Assembly (NCBI RefSeq): GCF_021513135.1 | Contig: NZ_CP090981.1 | Span: 1,736,001-1,800,000, forward strand | Source: Vibrio sp. SS-MA-C1-2 | GTDB taxonomy: Bacteria > Pseudomonadota > Gammaproteobacteria > Enterobacterales > Vibrionaceae | Direction: 5' to 3' | DNA length: 64,000 nucleotides | Shown: one piece after another, positions 53,929 through 62,588 of the stretch | Layout of the letters: each line of letters opens with the position of its first letter | How positions within the stretch are numbered: the stretch's first letter is position 1 | Position numbers and translations under genes: made by a program | Notes under the pieces: generated by a model | The model's input: the letters and a program-made list of their open reading frames with translations, nothing else | Told to the model about the DNA's origin: nothing | The model's database searches: none

Positions 53929-55214
53929 CTAAAGTAAATTTGGTAAAAACATCACTAACTTTTCTGAGTAAGTGAGTAGAGCAAGAACTAATAATAAAGC
54001 AAATAAGAAGGGTAGGACTTCACGAACAAAATCAACCATTTTTACTTTCAGAATAGAGCAAACGGTAAACATCATTGAACCAAATGGCGGTGTTACACCA
54101 CCAATCATAATATTGACAATCACAATAATACCGAAATGAACTGGATTAACTCCAAGGTTTAAAACTGCAGGTAGAAGAACCGGTGTCAGGATAATCATCG
54201 CCGCTCCACCTTCAATGAACATACCCACGACAAGTAACAATAAATTGATCAGCATCAATAGCAGAATCTTGTTATCCGTTAGGTCGATAAGTAGAGCCGC
54301 AATAGTCTGTGGAATTTGCTCTAACGTCATGTAATAACCAAAGACCATTGCCCCAATAATGATGAACATCACGGTACTTGTACCTTGTACGGTTTCTCTC
54401 AAGATGGCAGCAAAATCTTTGATTTTTAGTTCTTTATAAATAAATAATCCAATTATAGTACAAAGTAAAACAGCAATTGCCCCTGCTTCAGTCGGGGTAA
54501 ATAGACCGAAACGCATCCCTAAAATAATACCAAAAGGAATGAATAGAGCAGGCACTGCTTTTAAAAATGCTTGGCTTCGTTCACCTAATGAGGCTGCTTT
54601 TTCTCGTGATGGCTTATAATTCCTTTTTCTAGCGATAATCGCGATGGTAATCATTAAAGAGATGGCCATCATGAAAGCAGGCACATAACCAGCTAAAAAC
54701 ATCTGATGCACGGAAACATTCGCTAATAATGCATAAATAATTAAGTTGATACCAGGTGGAATAACCGGGCTAATGCTTGATGAGGCTGCGGTAATTGCTG
54801 CAGTGAATGGCAAGCCATAGCCCCGTTTAGTCATTTCAGGTGCCAGTATTTTAGATTGCATTGCAGCATCCGCATTGGCAGAACCTGATACCCCCCCATT
54901 AAAGTACTTAAAGCCACGTTGACGTGAGCCAAGCCACCTATTTTATGACCGATGAGAGAGTCGGCAAAAGCCAGTAGGTTCTTACTGATGCCTGAATAAT
55001 TCATCACCGATCCAACCATAACAAAAAATGGAATGGCTAATAGTGGAAATGATGAGGTAGATGAAATGAATTTCTGCATCACAAGTGTGACCGGAATTGA
55101 ATCATTCAAAAATAAGAAATAAAACATCGCCGATGAGATTAAAGAAAATGCAATCGGTACGTTTAATAAAAATAGTGCAAATAAAATAAAAATAGGAATG
55201 TAACTGTCCATCAT
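53929..55214 (-). pseudogene. Second TRAP large permease subunit (DctM), split by frameshift
   Basis: The upstream part reads SYIPIFILFALFLLNVPIAFSLISSAMF, PLLAIPFFVMVGSVMNYSGISKNLLAFADSLIGHKIGGLAHVNVALSTLMGG, then leaves frame. The rest, MQSKILAPEMTKRGYGLPFTAAITAASSSISPVIPPGINLIIYALL to the end at 53929, is in another frame. The switch lies in seven Cs (G7 on the coding strand) at 54891-54897; one more G gives STLMGGVSGSANADAAMQSKIL, exactly the family motif. Joined length about 429 residues, normal. ATG 55214 is preferred to an upstream TTG. Almost certainly a homopolymer error and a working transporter. Confidence 0.88.
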
Positions 55215-55223
55215 ACTCACCAA

Positions 55224-55748
55224 TTACCCTTCATTAACGCTAGGTTTTTTTAATAAAATGTTGACATCATTTCTGATGAATTTAACGGTATGTAGCGCCA
55301 TTAGTAGGAAGCTTATAAATAAAACACCATTAATAGTGAAGTATGACATCCCCATAACAGGTGTTAACTTATTCGAAAGCATGGTGTAGTCATAGCTTAA
55401 GTAACACATTATGCCATTGATAATTAGTAGAAATGTGTGAATTAATAACTGAAATGGTGCTTTTGCTTTTTCAGGAAGCATAGTCAAAATGACATCGACA
55501 CCCATATGAAGCTTATGCTTATAGGCGGAACTAATGCCTAAATAGACAGACCAGATAAAACAGACAACAGACAGTTCTTCACTCCAAGGAACAACAAAGC
55601 CAAAGCCGTAACGTAAAATAACATTAGCAATAACAACAATGATGGTCACCATAATGGCGATTGATGCTAATATTTCCTCTATATTTCTAATAAAAAACAT
55701 AGTAATTCCAATTAACTTAGTACAAAAAATAAAGATGGCTCTAATCAT
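55224..55748 (-). CDS. Second TRAP small permease subunit (DctQ)
   Basis: 174 residues with four hydrophobic helices. DctQ signature NVILRYGFGFVVPWSEELSVVCFIWSVYLGISSAYKHKLHMGVDVIL (W-x-EE and K-x-H-x-x-V/I). Spacing of 9 bp to the large-subunit ATG and 36 bp from the binding-protein stop shows one operon. Different in sequence from the DctQ of the quinate locus, so a separate substrate is expected. Confidence 0.93.
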   Translation of the reverse strand: MIRAIFIFCTKLIGITMFFIRNIEEILASIAIMVTIIVVIANVILRYGFGFVVPWSEELSVVCFIWSVYLGISSAYKHKLHMGVDVILTMLPEKAKAPFQLLIHTFLLIINGIMCYLSYDYTMLSNKLTPVMGMSYFTINGVLFISFLLMALHTVKFIRNDVNILLKKPSVNEG

Positions 55749-55784
55749 TAACTAGAGCCATCTTAAATTAAATAGATTAATGAT

Positions 55785-56804
55785 CTATTGTGCTTTGCTT
55801 GCTCTTATTTGTTCTAGTTCAGCTTCAATTTGGCTACGGATATTTGGTGACCAAGTTGGGAACTGTGAATAAACATCAGCAGTGAGTTTTTCAAATGCAG
55901 GTGCATCAACTTCGTTGAAAGTAACACCTAACTCTTCTAGCTTCGTCGTGTATTCAGCATCTAACTTCACTAGATTATTTGTGTTAGAGATAGCACCTTT
56001 AGCAAACTCTTCATTGATGATTGTTTGCTGTTCAGGTGAGAATTTATCCCATAATGTTGGGGAGATATAGATACCAACAGAGCCTAAGAAATGCTTAGTT
56101 AGCGACATATTTTTCGCTACTTCATAAATCTTAGTTGAATACATAGTCAGAATTGAACCTTCTAAGCCATCCACAACCCCTTGCTGAACGCCAGAATAGG
56201 TTTCAGGGAAAGGAAGTGAAGCGGGTGACGCGCCCATAGCTGATAGGGTTTTAATAAACATTTGGCTGCCAGGAACACGGATACGCATACCATCAAGATC
56301 TGCAGGTGTGTGGATCTCTTTATTGGTGATCATATTACGATAACCAAACATATAATCGGCGTTTAAGACTTTAATGCCTTTTTCTTCCGCTTGAGCTTCC
56401 AGATCTTTAACTAGATCTGACTGCATCATTGATAAATATTCATCGTATGAACGGTATAACATTGGGCCTGCAAGTGCAGCAAAATCTGGCACGTAATCGC
56501 CTAGTTGAGTAAAGTCTTCAACGGCAATCCAGTTGGCACCATTAACAACTTGTTCAACATTATCTTTATAAACAGGTAATTGACCACCTGCGAAAACTTT
56601 AATATTCACTGCGTCATCAGTACGCTGACGAATATTATCGGTGACTTTAATTAACTCTTTAGTAAGTAGCTCGTTAGGAGTAAATACTAGGCTTAAGTTA
56701 ACATCAATTGGTTTAATTTCTTGTGCAGTTTCTTCTTTGTTTTTTTCACCACAACCTGCTAATACTAGGCTTGCAGCTAAAACTGTACCAATTAATTTTT
56801 TCAT
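55785..56804 (-). CDS. Second TRAP solute-binding protein (DctP), lipoprotein
   Basis: 339 residues. The signal ends in a lipobox (LAASLVLAGCGEKNKEE), so this binding protein is lipid-anchored, unlike the soluble DctP at 39072. Family features: NEL-x-KELIKVTDNIRQRTDDAVNIKVFAGGQLPVYKDNVEQV, MFGYRNMITNKEIHTPADLDGMRIRVPGSQMFIKTLSAMGASP with the ligand Arg, and VQQGVVDGLEGSILTMYS. Divergent from a glycerophosphodiesterase gene. Substrate not evident. Confidence 0.93.
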   Translation of the reverse strand: MKKLIGTVLAASLVLAGCGEKNKEETAQEIKPIDVNLSLVFTPNELLTKELIKVTDNIRQRTDDAVNIKVFAGGQLPVYKDNVEQVVNGANWIAVEDFTQLGDYVPDFAALAGPMLYRSYDEYLSMMQSDLVKDLEAQAEEKGIKVLNADYMFGYRNMITNKEIHTPADLDGMRIRVPGSQMFIKTLSAMGASPASLPFPETYSGVQQGVVDGLEGSILTMYSTKIYEVAKNMSLTKHFLGSVGIYISPTLWDKFSPEQQTIINEEFAKGAISNTNNLVKLDAEYTTKLEELGVTFNEVDAPAFEKLTADVYSQFPTWSPNIRSQIEAELEQIRASKAQ

Positions 56805-56970
56805 TAATGAGATCCTTGGTGTTTATTTTTATTGACACACTTAAAATGAGTTCTTACATTACCATTTTGATTCAACGTTGGCTTGTACCCAATATGAAAT
56901 TGAGATGCTGGTCACTTAACTGAAACAAATATCTGTGATGACAACAAATAAAATTAAGGTTTATAGAGAA

Positions 56971-57681
56971 ATGAAGGTTACAGCACACCGCGGAGCATCA
57001 GGCTATGCACCAGAAAACACGTTAAGCAGTATAAAGAAAGCGGCTGAATTAGGTGCGGATGGGGTTGAGTTTGATATTCAATTAACTAAAGATGCCGTCC
57101 CGATTGTCTTTCATGATAAAACAGTCGATCGTTGCACTAATGGCTGTGGGGAAGTTTTTTCCTTAACTTTGAATGAGATAAAGAAACTTGATGCTGGGCT
57201 CTGGTTCTCTGATGATTATGAAAAAGAACAAATTCCGACATTAGAAGAAGTATTGGTTTTATGTAATAAACTTGGTTTAAAAGTAAATATTGAGAATAAA
57301 TCATATATTACAGAGAATACGCCATTATTAGTTGATAGGTTGTTTGATGTTATTAAAGATACTGATTTTAATGAGGAAAATGTTTTAATTTCTAGTTTTT
57401 CATACGAGATTTTAAATTTATGCCAAAACAAGAATCCTAATATCAAGTTAGGTTACATAACCGAAACTTGGACTCAAAAGATCAAGAATAATATTAATAA
57501 TTTAAACTTATTTAGCATTAACATTAACTACCTAAATGTAAGTAGTGATATAGCTTTGGATATAAAAGAAAGTGATTATCAATTACAGGTTTGGACATTA
57601 AATGACATTAATAAACTTAATGAGTTAGAACAATGGAACGTAGATACGGTAATTACAGATAAACCTGATCTTTTCATCTAG
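56971..57681 (+). CDS. Glycerophosphodiester phosphodiesterase (cytosolic UgpQ-like)
   Basis: 236 residues from ATG 56971, which begins MKVTAHRGASGYAPENTLSS as the family normally does; ATG 56935 would add a non-conserved leader. GDPD motifs: HRG with PENT, GVEFDIQLTKDAVPIVFHDKTVDRCTNGCG (acidic metal ligands and second catalytic His), LEEVLVLCNKLGLKVNIENK, and a final VWTLNDI...VDTVITDKPDLF. No signal peptide, so it acts inside the cell, releasing glycerol-3-phosphate from glycerophosphodiesters. Divergent from the second TRAP operon, 131 bp between the ATG at 56935 and the DctP start. Confidence 0.9.
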   Translation: MKVTAHRGASGYAPENTLSSIKKAAELGADGVEFDIQLTKDAVPIVFHDKTVDRCTNGCGEVFSLTLNEIKKLDAGLWFSDDYEKEQIPTLEEVLVLCNKLGLKVNIENKSYITENTPLLVDRLFDVIKDTDFNEENVLISSFSYEILNLCQNKNPNIKLGYITETWTQKIKNNINNLNLFSININYLNVSSDIALDIKESDYQLQVWTLNDINKLNELEQWNVDTVITDKPDLFI

Positions 57682-57728
57682 TGTATTGTTAATTTTCGTG
57701 GGGCAAGGTGATATTATAATTTGAACAG

Positions 57729-57793
57729 TTGAAGTTGCTTGGTTGTTGACTGCGTTCGTTCGGCTACGAGCAACTACAATTATTTTAGGTATA
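57729..57793 (-). repeat. ERIC-type repeat, internally deleted copy
   Basis: TTGAAGTTGCTTGGTTGTTGAC then directly ACGAGCAACTACAATTATTTTAGGTATA; the central CCCCAATCAT...CATGGGG part is lost. Confidence 0.75.
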
Positions 57794-57906
57794 AATATTC
57801 TGATAATATATTGTTTACTTCATGAAGAAACAAACAAATTTGCTATTATTCACTATACTTTCTTATGATTAAGAAGAGATTTTTTCTTAATTGAGGGGCG
57901 ATCAAG

Positions 57907-57959
57907 GTTGGCTATTTCTCATTTCAAGTCAACTAGAAACTCCAATTATTTAAGGTATA
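57907..57959 (-). repeat. ERIC-type repeat, fragment
   Basis: GGTTGGCT and AACTAGAAACTCCAATTATTTAAGGTATA match the right end of the repeat. The remainder has decayed. Ends 17 bp upstream of the YbdG-type channel gene. Confidence 0.5.
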
Positions 57960-57976
57960 GATGAGGCAAAGTTAGG

Positions 57977-59221
57977 ATGTTAGAAGAGTTTAAGCAATGG
58001 GTTCAAAAGGTTAATCATTTTTCAGATACTGAGCTTTCAATTTATGGCTCTATTGCTTTAATTCTTATCTGTTCATTTACTGTTCATCTTGTATTTAGTT
58101 TAATCTATAAGTATTGGAAAAAGTCGAATGATGGTGACAAAGTTGGGTGGAGAAAAGCCTTATTTTTGCAAAAGTCATTTAGAAATGTTTCGTTTACTAT
58201 TCAGTTTTTATTTCTGTTGATTTTTATTCATCTGTGGTTACCTGATGATATTGCAATTAAAAAGACAATATCGATGGTAATTGTGGTTGCAACGATATTT
58301 TTCACTGTCTTATCTATTTATTCGATGATAAATGCCGTTGTTTTTGTTTCATATAAGAAGCAAGTTAGCCATGATATTCCAGTTCGAGGAATTGCTCAAA
58401 GTTTAAAGATAGTTATTTTCCTTATTGCCACGATTTTAGTGATCTCAATACTTCTTAATAAATCACCCGTTATTTTAATAAGTGGTTTAGGTGCAATGAC
58501 AGCCTTGTTTATGTTGATATTTCAAGGACCAATTGTAGGGTTGTTAGCCGGAATACAATTATCTGCAAATCGAATGGTAAGTATTGGCGATTGGCTAGAA
58601 ATGCCAAAATACAATGCGAATGGGAATGTTATCGATATCACATTGACGACAGTGAAAATACAAAACTTTGATAATACGGTGACGATGGTACCGACTAATG
58701 CGTTAATTTCTGATTCGTTTAAGAATTGGAAAGGGATGACCGATTCGGGTGCTAGAAGAATTATGCGGAGCATTTTAATTGATCCTAGCTCGGTTAACTT
58801 TATTGAACAAGATACTTTAGATTCTATATTAAAGACTATGGTTAATGACAGTGCTGTTCGAACCGAAATCGAAAAAACTAAATCACCCATTGATAATAAA
58901 TTGACTAACTTAGGTTGTTTTCGTGCTTATTTAAAAAGCTATCTTTTACATCATCCGAAAATACGAAAAGATCTGACTTTGATGGTTCGTCAATTGGACT
59001 CAACTTTTAATGGCATTTCTATGCAAGTTTATTGTTTTACGACAACAACGGTCTGGACTGAATATGAAGATATACAGTCAGAAATATTTGATCATGCTTT
59101 TTCGGCCATTGAAGTCTTTGGTTTAAGAGTTTCACAAGCACCAACAGGGCAAGATCTTCAATCATTAACTAAGCTTCCAGACGGTCGAACCATCACTGAA
59201 AGTAAGTTGATAGCCAAATAA
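57977..59221 (+). CDS. ybdG: YbdG-type mechanosensitive channel (MscS superfamily)
   Basis: 414 residues, same length as E. coli YbdG (MscM). Five N-terminal membrane helices, then the pore helix and MscS beta domain: PVILISGLGAMTALFMLIFQGPIVGLLAGIQLSANRMVSIGDWLEMPKYNANGNVIDITLTTVKIQNFDNTVTMVPTNALISDSFKNWKGMTDSGARRIMRSILID. The C-terminal vestibule domain keeps IRKDLTLMVRQLDSTFNGISMQVYCFTTTTVWTEYE and FGLRVSQAPTGQDLQSL. Opens under membrane tension to release solutes on osmotic down-shock. Own transcription unit. Confidence 0.95.
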   Translation: MLEEFKQWVQKVNHFSDTELSIYGSIALILICSFTVHLVFSLIYKYWKKSNDGDKVGWRKALFLQKSFRNVSFTIQFLFLLIFIHLWLPDDIAIKKTISMVIVVATIFFTVLSIYSMINAVVFVSYKKQVSHDIPVRGIAQSLKIVIFLIATILVISILLNKSPVILISGLGAMTALFMLIFQGPIVGLLAGIQLSANRMVSIGDWLEMPKYNANGNVIDITLTTVKIQNFDNTVTMVPTNALISDSFKNWKGMTDSGARRIMRSILIDPSSVNFIEQDTLDSILKTMVNDSAVRTEIEKTKSPIDNKLTNLGCFRAYLKSYLLHHPKIRKDLTLMVRQLDSTFNGISMQVYCFTTTTVWTEYEDIQSEIFDHAFSAIEVFGLRVSQAPTGQDLQSLTKLPDGRTITESKLIAK

Positions 59222-59298
59222 TGCAGATAAATTTTGAAGTTATTCGGAGATATTTAAACATCCCATTTATGAAACTCAGAGTTTAATATTAAATTCTG

Positions 59299-59362
59299 GT
59301 ATATTTTTTGATTGAAAAATATACTTCCTTACATCAAATCATTCTCATTACTGTAAGGAAGT
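59299..59362 (+). promoter_or_regulatory. Tandem hairpins that bury the ribosome site of the next gene
   Basis: First stem GTATATTTTT (59299-59308) with AAAAATATAC (59315-59324), 10 bp, 6-nt loop. Second stem ACTTCCTTACA (59323-59333) with TGTAAGGAAGT (59352-59362), 11 bp, 18-nt loop. The two share 59323-59324. The 3' arm of the second contains AAGGAAG, the only Shine-Dalgarno sequence for ATG 59369. It may instead end transcription of ybdG, but the T-tract is weak (TTTATTT). Confidence 0.65.
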
Positions 59363-59368
59363 TTATTT

Positions 59369-59806
59369 ATGACTTTTAAAGAAACCTTGAAGATTACATT
59401 ACCAGGCGCAATACCTTCATTTATCGTTAGTTTTATTTTGAACTACAAAATACTTCCATTTCCTGATGATATTCAGATGAACTATTTAAATAATGGAATG
59501 AGCTTGACCATTAGTTGTTTTATGGGCGTTTTAATTGGCGTTTTGACTAATGAACTCAAATTACGAAAACAGTATAATCAAAATAAGTATTTAGCCGCGA
59601 TAAATGTTGTTGGCTTTAGTTTATTAACCGCCGCTTTATCATTTGCTTTATTCAGGCTGTTTTTATATTCAAATATTCAATTCCCAGTTGATACTTTTAT
59701 TAATGGATTAAATAATGGAATCAGTGGTGCAATTGGTGGTTCTATCTTCGCCTTAATCGGAATGATAAGTTACGGATTTTATAGAAATAAACATCTGGTA
59801 AAATAA
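59369..59806 (+). CDS. Hypothetical four-helix membrane protein
   Basis: 145 residues with four hydrophobic segments (about 9-27, 45-62, 77-100, 115-138). A loop FPDDIQMNYLNNGMSL and later FPVDTFINGLNNGISGAIGGS suggest an internal duplication of two helix pairs (NNG-M/I-S motif in both). No known family. Its ribosome site AAGGAAG lies in a hairpin stem, so translation may depend on RNA structure. Next to an osmotic channel gene, but no functional link shown. Confidence 0.65.
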   Translation: MTFKETLKITLPGAIPSFIVSFILNYKILPFPDDIQMNYLNNGMSLTISCFMGVLIGVLTNELKLRKQYNQNKYLAAINVVGFSLLTAALSFALFRLFLYSNIQFPVDTFINGLNNGISGAIGGSIFALIGMISYGFYRNKHLVK

Positions 59807-59842
59807 TACAGATTCTTTGACGTAAGAAGGGTGTAGACTTAG

Positions 59843-59931
59843 TTCATTCGCCCCAATCATACCGTACCTCGATACTTATGGGGTCTCATATACTTGTCAT
59901 CTTCTAGCCATTTCCTCTTCTGGAGGTATAG
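59843..59931 (-). repeat. ERIC-type repeat, diverged copy
   Basis: TTCATTCGCCCCAATCATACCGTACC, ATACTTATGGGGTCTCATATACTTG and TTCTAGCCATTTCC...GGTATA align with full copies; the left end is lost. Confidence 0.7.
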
Positions 59932-60066
59932 GCACCAATTCTTGCTCATTTCTGTCAATAATTCAATGTGCTGAAAAAATCGAAAAGTTTTGCTTCATTA
60001 GCACCATGTATGGCGAAAAGCTTTAAAGTGACATTTGAAGCTTAAATATAATTATCGACGTAAGTT

Positions 60067-60095
60067 GCCTCTCTAAATTTTAGGGAGGCTTTTTT
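60067..60095 (+). terminator. Rho-independent terminator in the manA upstream region
   Basis: GCCTCTCTAAA pairs with TTTAGGGAGGC (one wobble), then a run of Ts to 60095. Probably ends transcription from the hypothetical membrane gene or from an unrecognised small transcript. Confidence 0.8.
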
Positions 60096-60115
60096 ATCGG
60101 TAAGTCTGATGCTTT

Positions 60116-60198
60116 TATACCCATAATACCTAAAGTCGCTAGGTTGTTGGCTACACTCGTTTGCCGCTTACTAGCAACTCCAATTATTTTAGGTATAG
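60116..60198 (-). repeat. ERIC-type repeat, short subtype
   Basis: Ends are complete, but the part between CACTCGTT and TGCCGC is missing. The same junction is seen at 62425-62506. Confidence 0.85.
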
Positions 60199-60298
60199 CA
60201 TTCTATTAATAATCAATGATTGGAAAATAGCCCAGCTAGCAATATAATAGCTAATATGAAGTAACAAATAGAATTTAAACAATCACTAAGAGACGAGC

Positions 60299-61486
60299 AT
60301 GGCATTTTTTAAACTTGATAATATTATCCAAAATTACGCTTGGGGAAGTACAACTTCGATAAATGAACTTTTTGGTATTGAAAATTCTGATAATCTACCG
60401 CAAGCTGAAATTTGGATGGGAGCACACCCAGGTGGTTGTTCAAAAAATGCAGAAACAGGTGAGTTACTGTCTGACATCATAGAACAAGATAAAAACACAA
60501 TATTAGGCGACTATACAACAGAGCGTTTTGGTGAACTTCCTTACCTATTTAAAGTACTTGCCGCTCATACGCCATTGTCGATTCAAGTTCACCCAAATAA
60601 GCAGAAGTCAGAAATGGGTTTTGCTCGAGAGAATCAACAAGGGATTGCCCTTAATGCTTCAAATCGTAACTATAAAGATCCAAACCATAAACCAGAGCTG
60701 GTTTACGCATTAACTTTCTATAAAGCAATGAACGGTTTTCGACCAATCAACGACATTATTGCGCTTTTTAATGAGGTTAATGTTACCGAACTTAAACATG
60801 AATTAGACGCGCTGAAGCAATCACCAAATAGTGACGGTTTACAAGCCTTTTTTAGTGCGATCATGACACTAGAGGGTGAAAGGAAACAGAATGCATTGAC
60901 TCAGTTGGCGGCTCGTTATTCAGTTTCTGCAAAAACAGCGATGGCTCGTGAAGCGCTGCAATACAGCCAAGAATTTAAAGCTCATTACGATGGCGATATT
61001 GGTCTATTTGCACCGTTGATGCTTAATACCATTGAGCTAGCACCAGGTGAAGCAATGTTCTTATTTGCTGAAACACCACACGCATATGTACAAGGTACTG
61101 GCCTTGAGATTATGGCAAGTTCAGACAATGTATTACGTGCAGGTTTAACACCAAAGTATATCGATGTTCCTGAATTAATTGATAATATTATTTATCAGCC
61201 AATTCAGCCTAATGAAATTAAAATGTTACCTGTCAATAAGGCCGGTAAGCAAAGCTATCCAATCCCTGTCGATGATTTTGGTTTTGATATATTAAAAGCT
61301 AAGAGTGAACAACAGCAACAGTTTGTCCGTGGTGCAGAGATCCTATTCTGTATTGATGGTGAAGTTACTGTATCAACAAAAGATAAGAATTTGACGTTAA
61401 AGCCGGGTGAATCAGCATTCATTTCAAACAGTGAACAAAGCTATCAATATTCAGGTCTTGCTACATTAGCAAGAGCATTTAATTAA
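60299..61486 (+). CDS. manA: Mannose-6-phosphate isomerase, class I
   Basis: 395 residues. Type I PMI with zinc and active-site motifs: NYAWGSTTSINELFGI, AEIWMGAHPGGCSKN, FKVLAAHTPLSIQVHPNKQKSEMGF (HP-N and Gln/His zinc ligands), NHKPELVYALT, HAYVQGTGLEIMASSDNVLRAGLTPKYIDVPEL. Interconverts fructose-6-phosphate and mannose-6-phosphate. Supplies mannose for the GDP-mannose enzyme at 17004 or allows mannose use. Own unit with terminator at 61532. Confidence 0.96.
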   Translation: MAFFKLDNIIQNYAWGSTTSINELFGIENSDNLPQAEIWMGAHPGGCSKNAETGELLSDIIEQDKNTILGDYTTERFGELPYLFKVLAAHTPLSIQVHPNKQKSEMGFARENQQGIALNASNRNYKDPNHKPELVYALTFYKAMNGFRPINDIIALFNEVNVTELKHELDALKQSPNSDGLQAFFSAIMTLEGERKQNALTQLAARYSVSAKTAMAREALQYSQEFKAHYDGDIGLFAPLMLNTIELAPGEAMFLFAETPHAYVQGTGLEIMASSDNVLRAGLTPKYIDVPELIDNIIYQPIQPNEIKMLPVNKAGKQSYPIPVDDFGFDILKAKSEQQQQFVRGAEILFCIDGEVTVSTKDKNLTLKPGESAFISNSEQSYQYSGLATLARAFN

Positions 61487-61531
61487 TCATCGTTATCACT
61501 AACAGAGCCATTTCCAAGTGATTAATTAGAG

Positions 61532-61579
61532 CGCCTCTTATTTTTACTTCTAACGAGTAAAATCAGGAGGCGTTTTTTT
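61532..61579 (+). terminator. Terminator of manA
   Basis: CGCCTC pairs with GAGGCG and an inner ATTTTTAC/GTAAAAT extends the stem; followed by seven Ts. Confidence 0.88.
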
Positions 61580-61642
61580 AATTTTCGAAATGGCAAATGT
61601 ATATCGATACGGAATTGATGATTTAGATTAAGAGGTAAAGTA

Positions 61643-62389
61643 ATGAAAAAAATGACTGTGGAAGTTTGCGTCGATAATATTGAGTCATTAGAGACAGCCA
61701 TTGTTGCAGGTGCCGATCGTATTGAGTTATGTAGTGCATTAAGCGTGGGCGGATTGACACCTTCGGTGGGTTTAATCAAATATGCGGTTGAAAAAAGTAA
61801 CACTCCAATATTTGCTATGATCCGTCCTCGTGCTGGAGATTTTCTTTTCAGTGAAGCTGAATCTAAAATGCTCATTGATGAAGCCGAAATGATTCTAGCA
61901 ATGGGAGTGGATGGTATTGTTATTGGTGCATTGAAAGCTAATGGTGATATCGATTTAGCACTCATCGAACAGCTTGTTTATTTAGCCCAAAAACACGGTA
62001 AATCGGTGACATTTCATCGGGCTTTTGATTATTGTGCTGATGCAGAGGTAGCGCTTGAGCAGATAATTAAACTTGGCTGTGATCGCATATTAACGTCAGG
62101 TCAAGCACCTACGGCAGAGTTAGGTATTAAGCGATTAAAGCAGTTAATTACTCAAGCTGATAGCCGAATATCTATTATGCCAGGCGCGGGGGTAACCGTT
62201 AACAATATAGCTCAAATTGTTGATATGACAGATTGTGTCGAAATCCATTTATCAGGGAAAACATCACGTCAATCAGAGATGGTATTTTATCCAGAAGGAA
62301 TCGCGATGGGATCAAGTCAAGATGATGATACCAATATTAGTGTGACTTCTTTTGCGATTATTAAAGAAGTGACAAATATATTAGCTTAA
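61643..62389 (+). CDS. cutC: CutC family protein (copper homeostasis annotation)
   Basis: 248 residues, TIM-barrel protein of the CutC family. Conserved: VEVCVDNIESLETAIVAGADRIELCSALSVGGLTPS, PIFAMIRPRAGDFLFSEAE, GVDGIVIGALKANGDID, VTFHRAFDYCADAEVALEQIIKLGCDRILTSGQAPTAELGIKRL, IMPGAGV and EIHLSGK. The family was named for copper tolerance; its enzymatic role is not settled. Monocistronic, AGAGG ribosome site. Confidence 0.95.
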   Translation: MKKMTVEVCVDNIESLETAIVAGADRIELCSALSVGGLTPSVGLIKYAVEKSNTPIFAMIRPRAGDFLFSEAESKMLIDEAEMILAMGVDGIVIGALKANGDIDLALIEQLVYLAQKHGKSVTFHRAFDYCADAEVALEQIIKLGCDRILTSGQAPTAELGIKRLKQLITQADSRISIMPGAGVTVNNIAQIVDMTDCVEIHLSGKTSRQSEMVFYPEGIAMGSSQDDDTNISVTSFAIIKEVTNILA

Positions 62390-62424
62390 TTTTACTACTT
62401 CTGTTCATGATGTGGTCAAATAAG

Positions 62425-62506
62425 TATACCTTTCTTACTTGACGTCGCTAGGTTGTTGGCTGCACTCGTTTGCCGCCTACTAGCAACGCCAATTACTTTG
62501 GGTATA
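62425..62506 (-). repeat. ERIC-type repeat, short subtype
   Basis: TATACCTTTCTTACTTGACGTCGCTAGGTTGTTGGCTG... reduced to GGCTGCACTCGTTTGCCGCC (middle deleted), ends TACTTTGGGTATA. Same deletion point as 60116-60198. Confidence 0.88.
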
Positions 62507-62588
62507 AGCTGATTGAGATGAGAATTTTTTGGTATTTTTGACGTTTCAATTTATACTCAGCTTACTCTCTATCTCTATTGGTCTACAA

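Larger units (their letters stand above)
59807..60298. other. 492-bp non-coding stretch with ERIC remnants and a terminator
   Basis: Contains a diverged ERIC copy (59843-59931), 130 bp of AT-rich DNA without a gene, a clear terminator hairpin (60067-60095), a shortened ERIC (60116-60198) and the manA promoter area. The terminator is 260 bp from the nearest upstream stop, leaving room for a small RNA or long 3' end, which I cannot decide. Confidence 0.5.

Noticed and set aside
60020-60095. Small RNA gene before the lone terminator
   Set aside because: A TATAAT at 60047-60052 exists, but no matching -35 box at proper distance; the transcript would be only about 35 bases.
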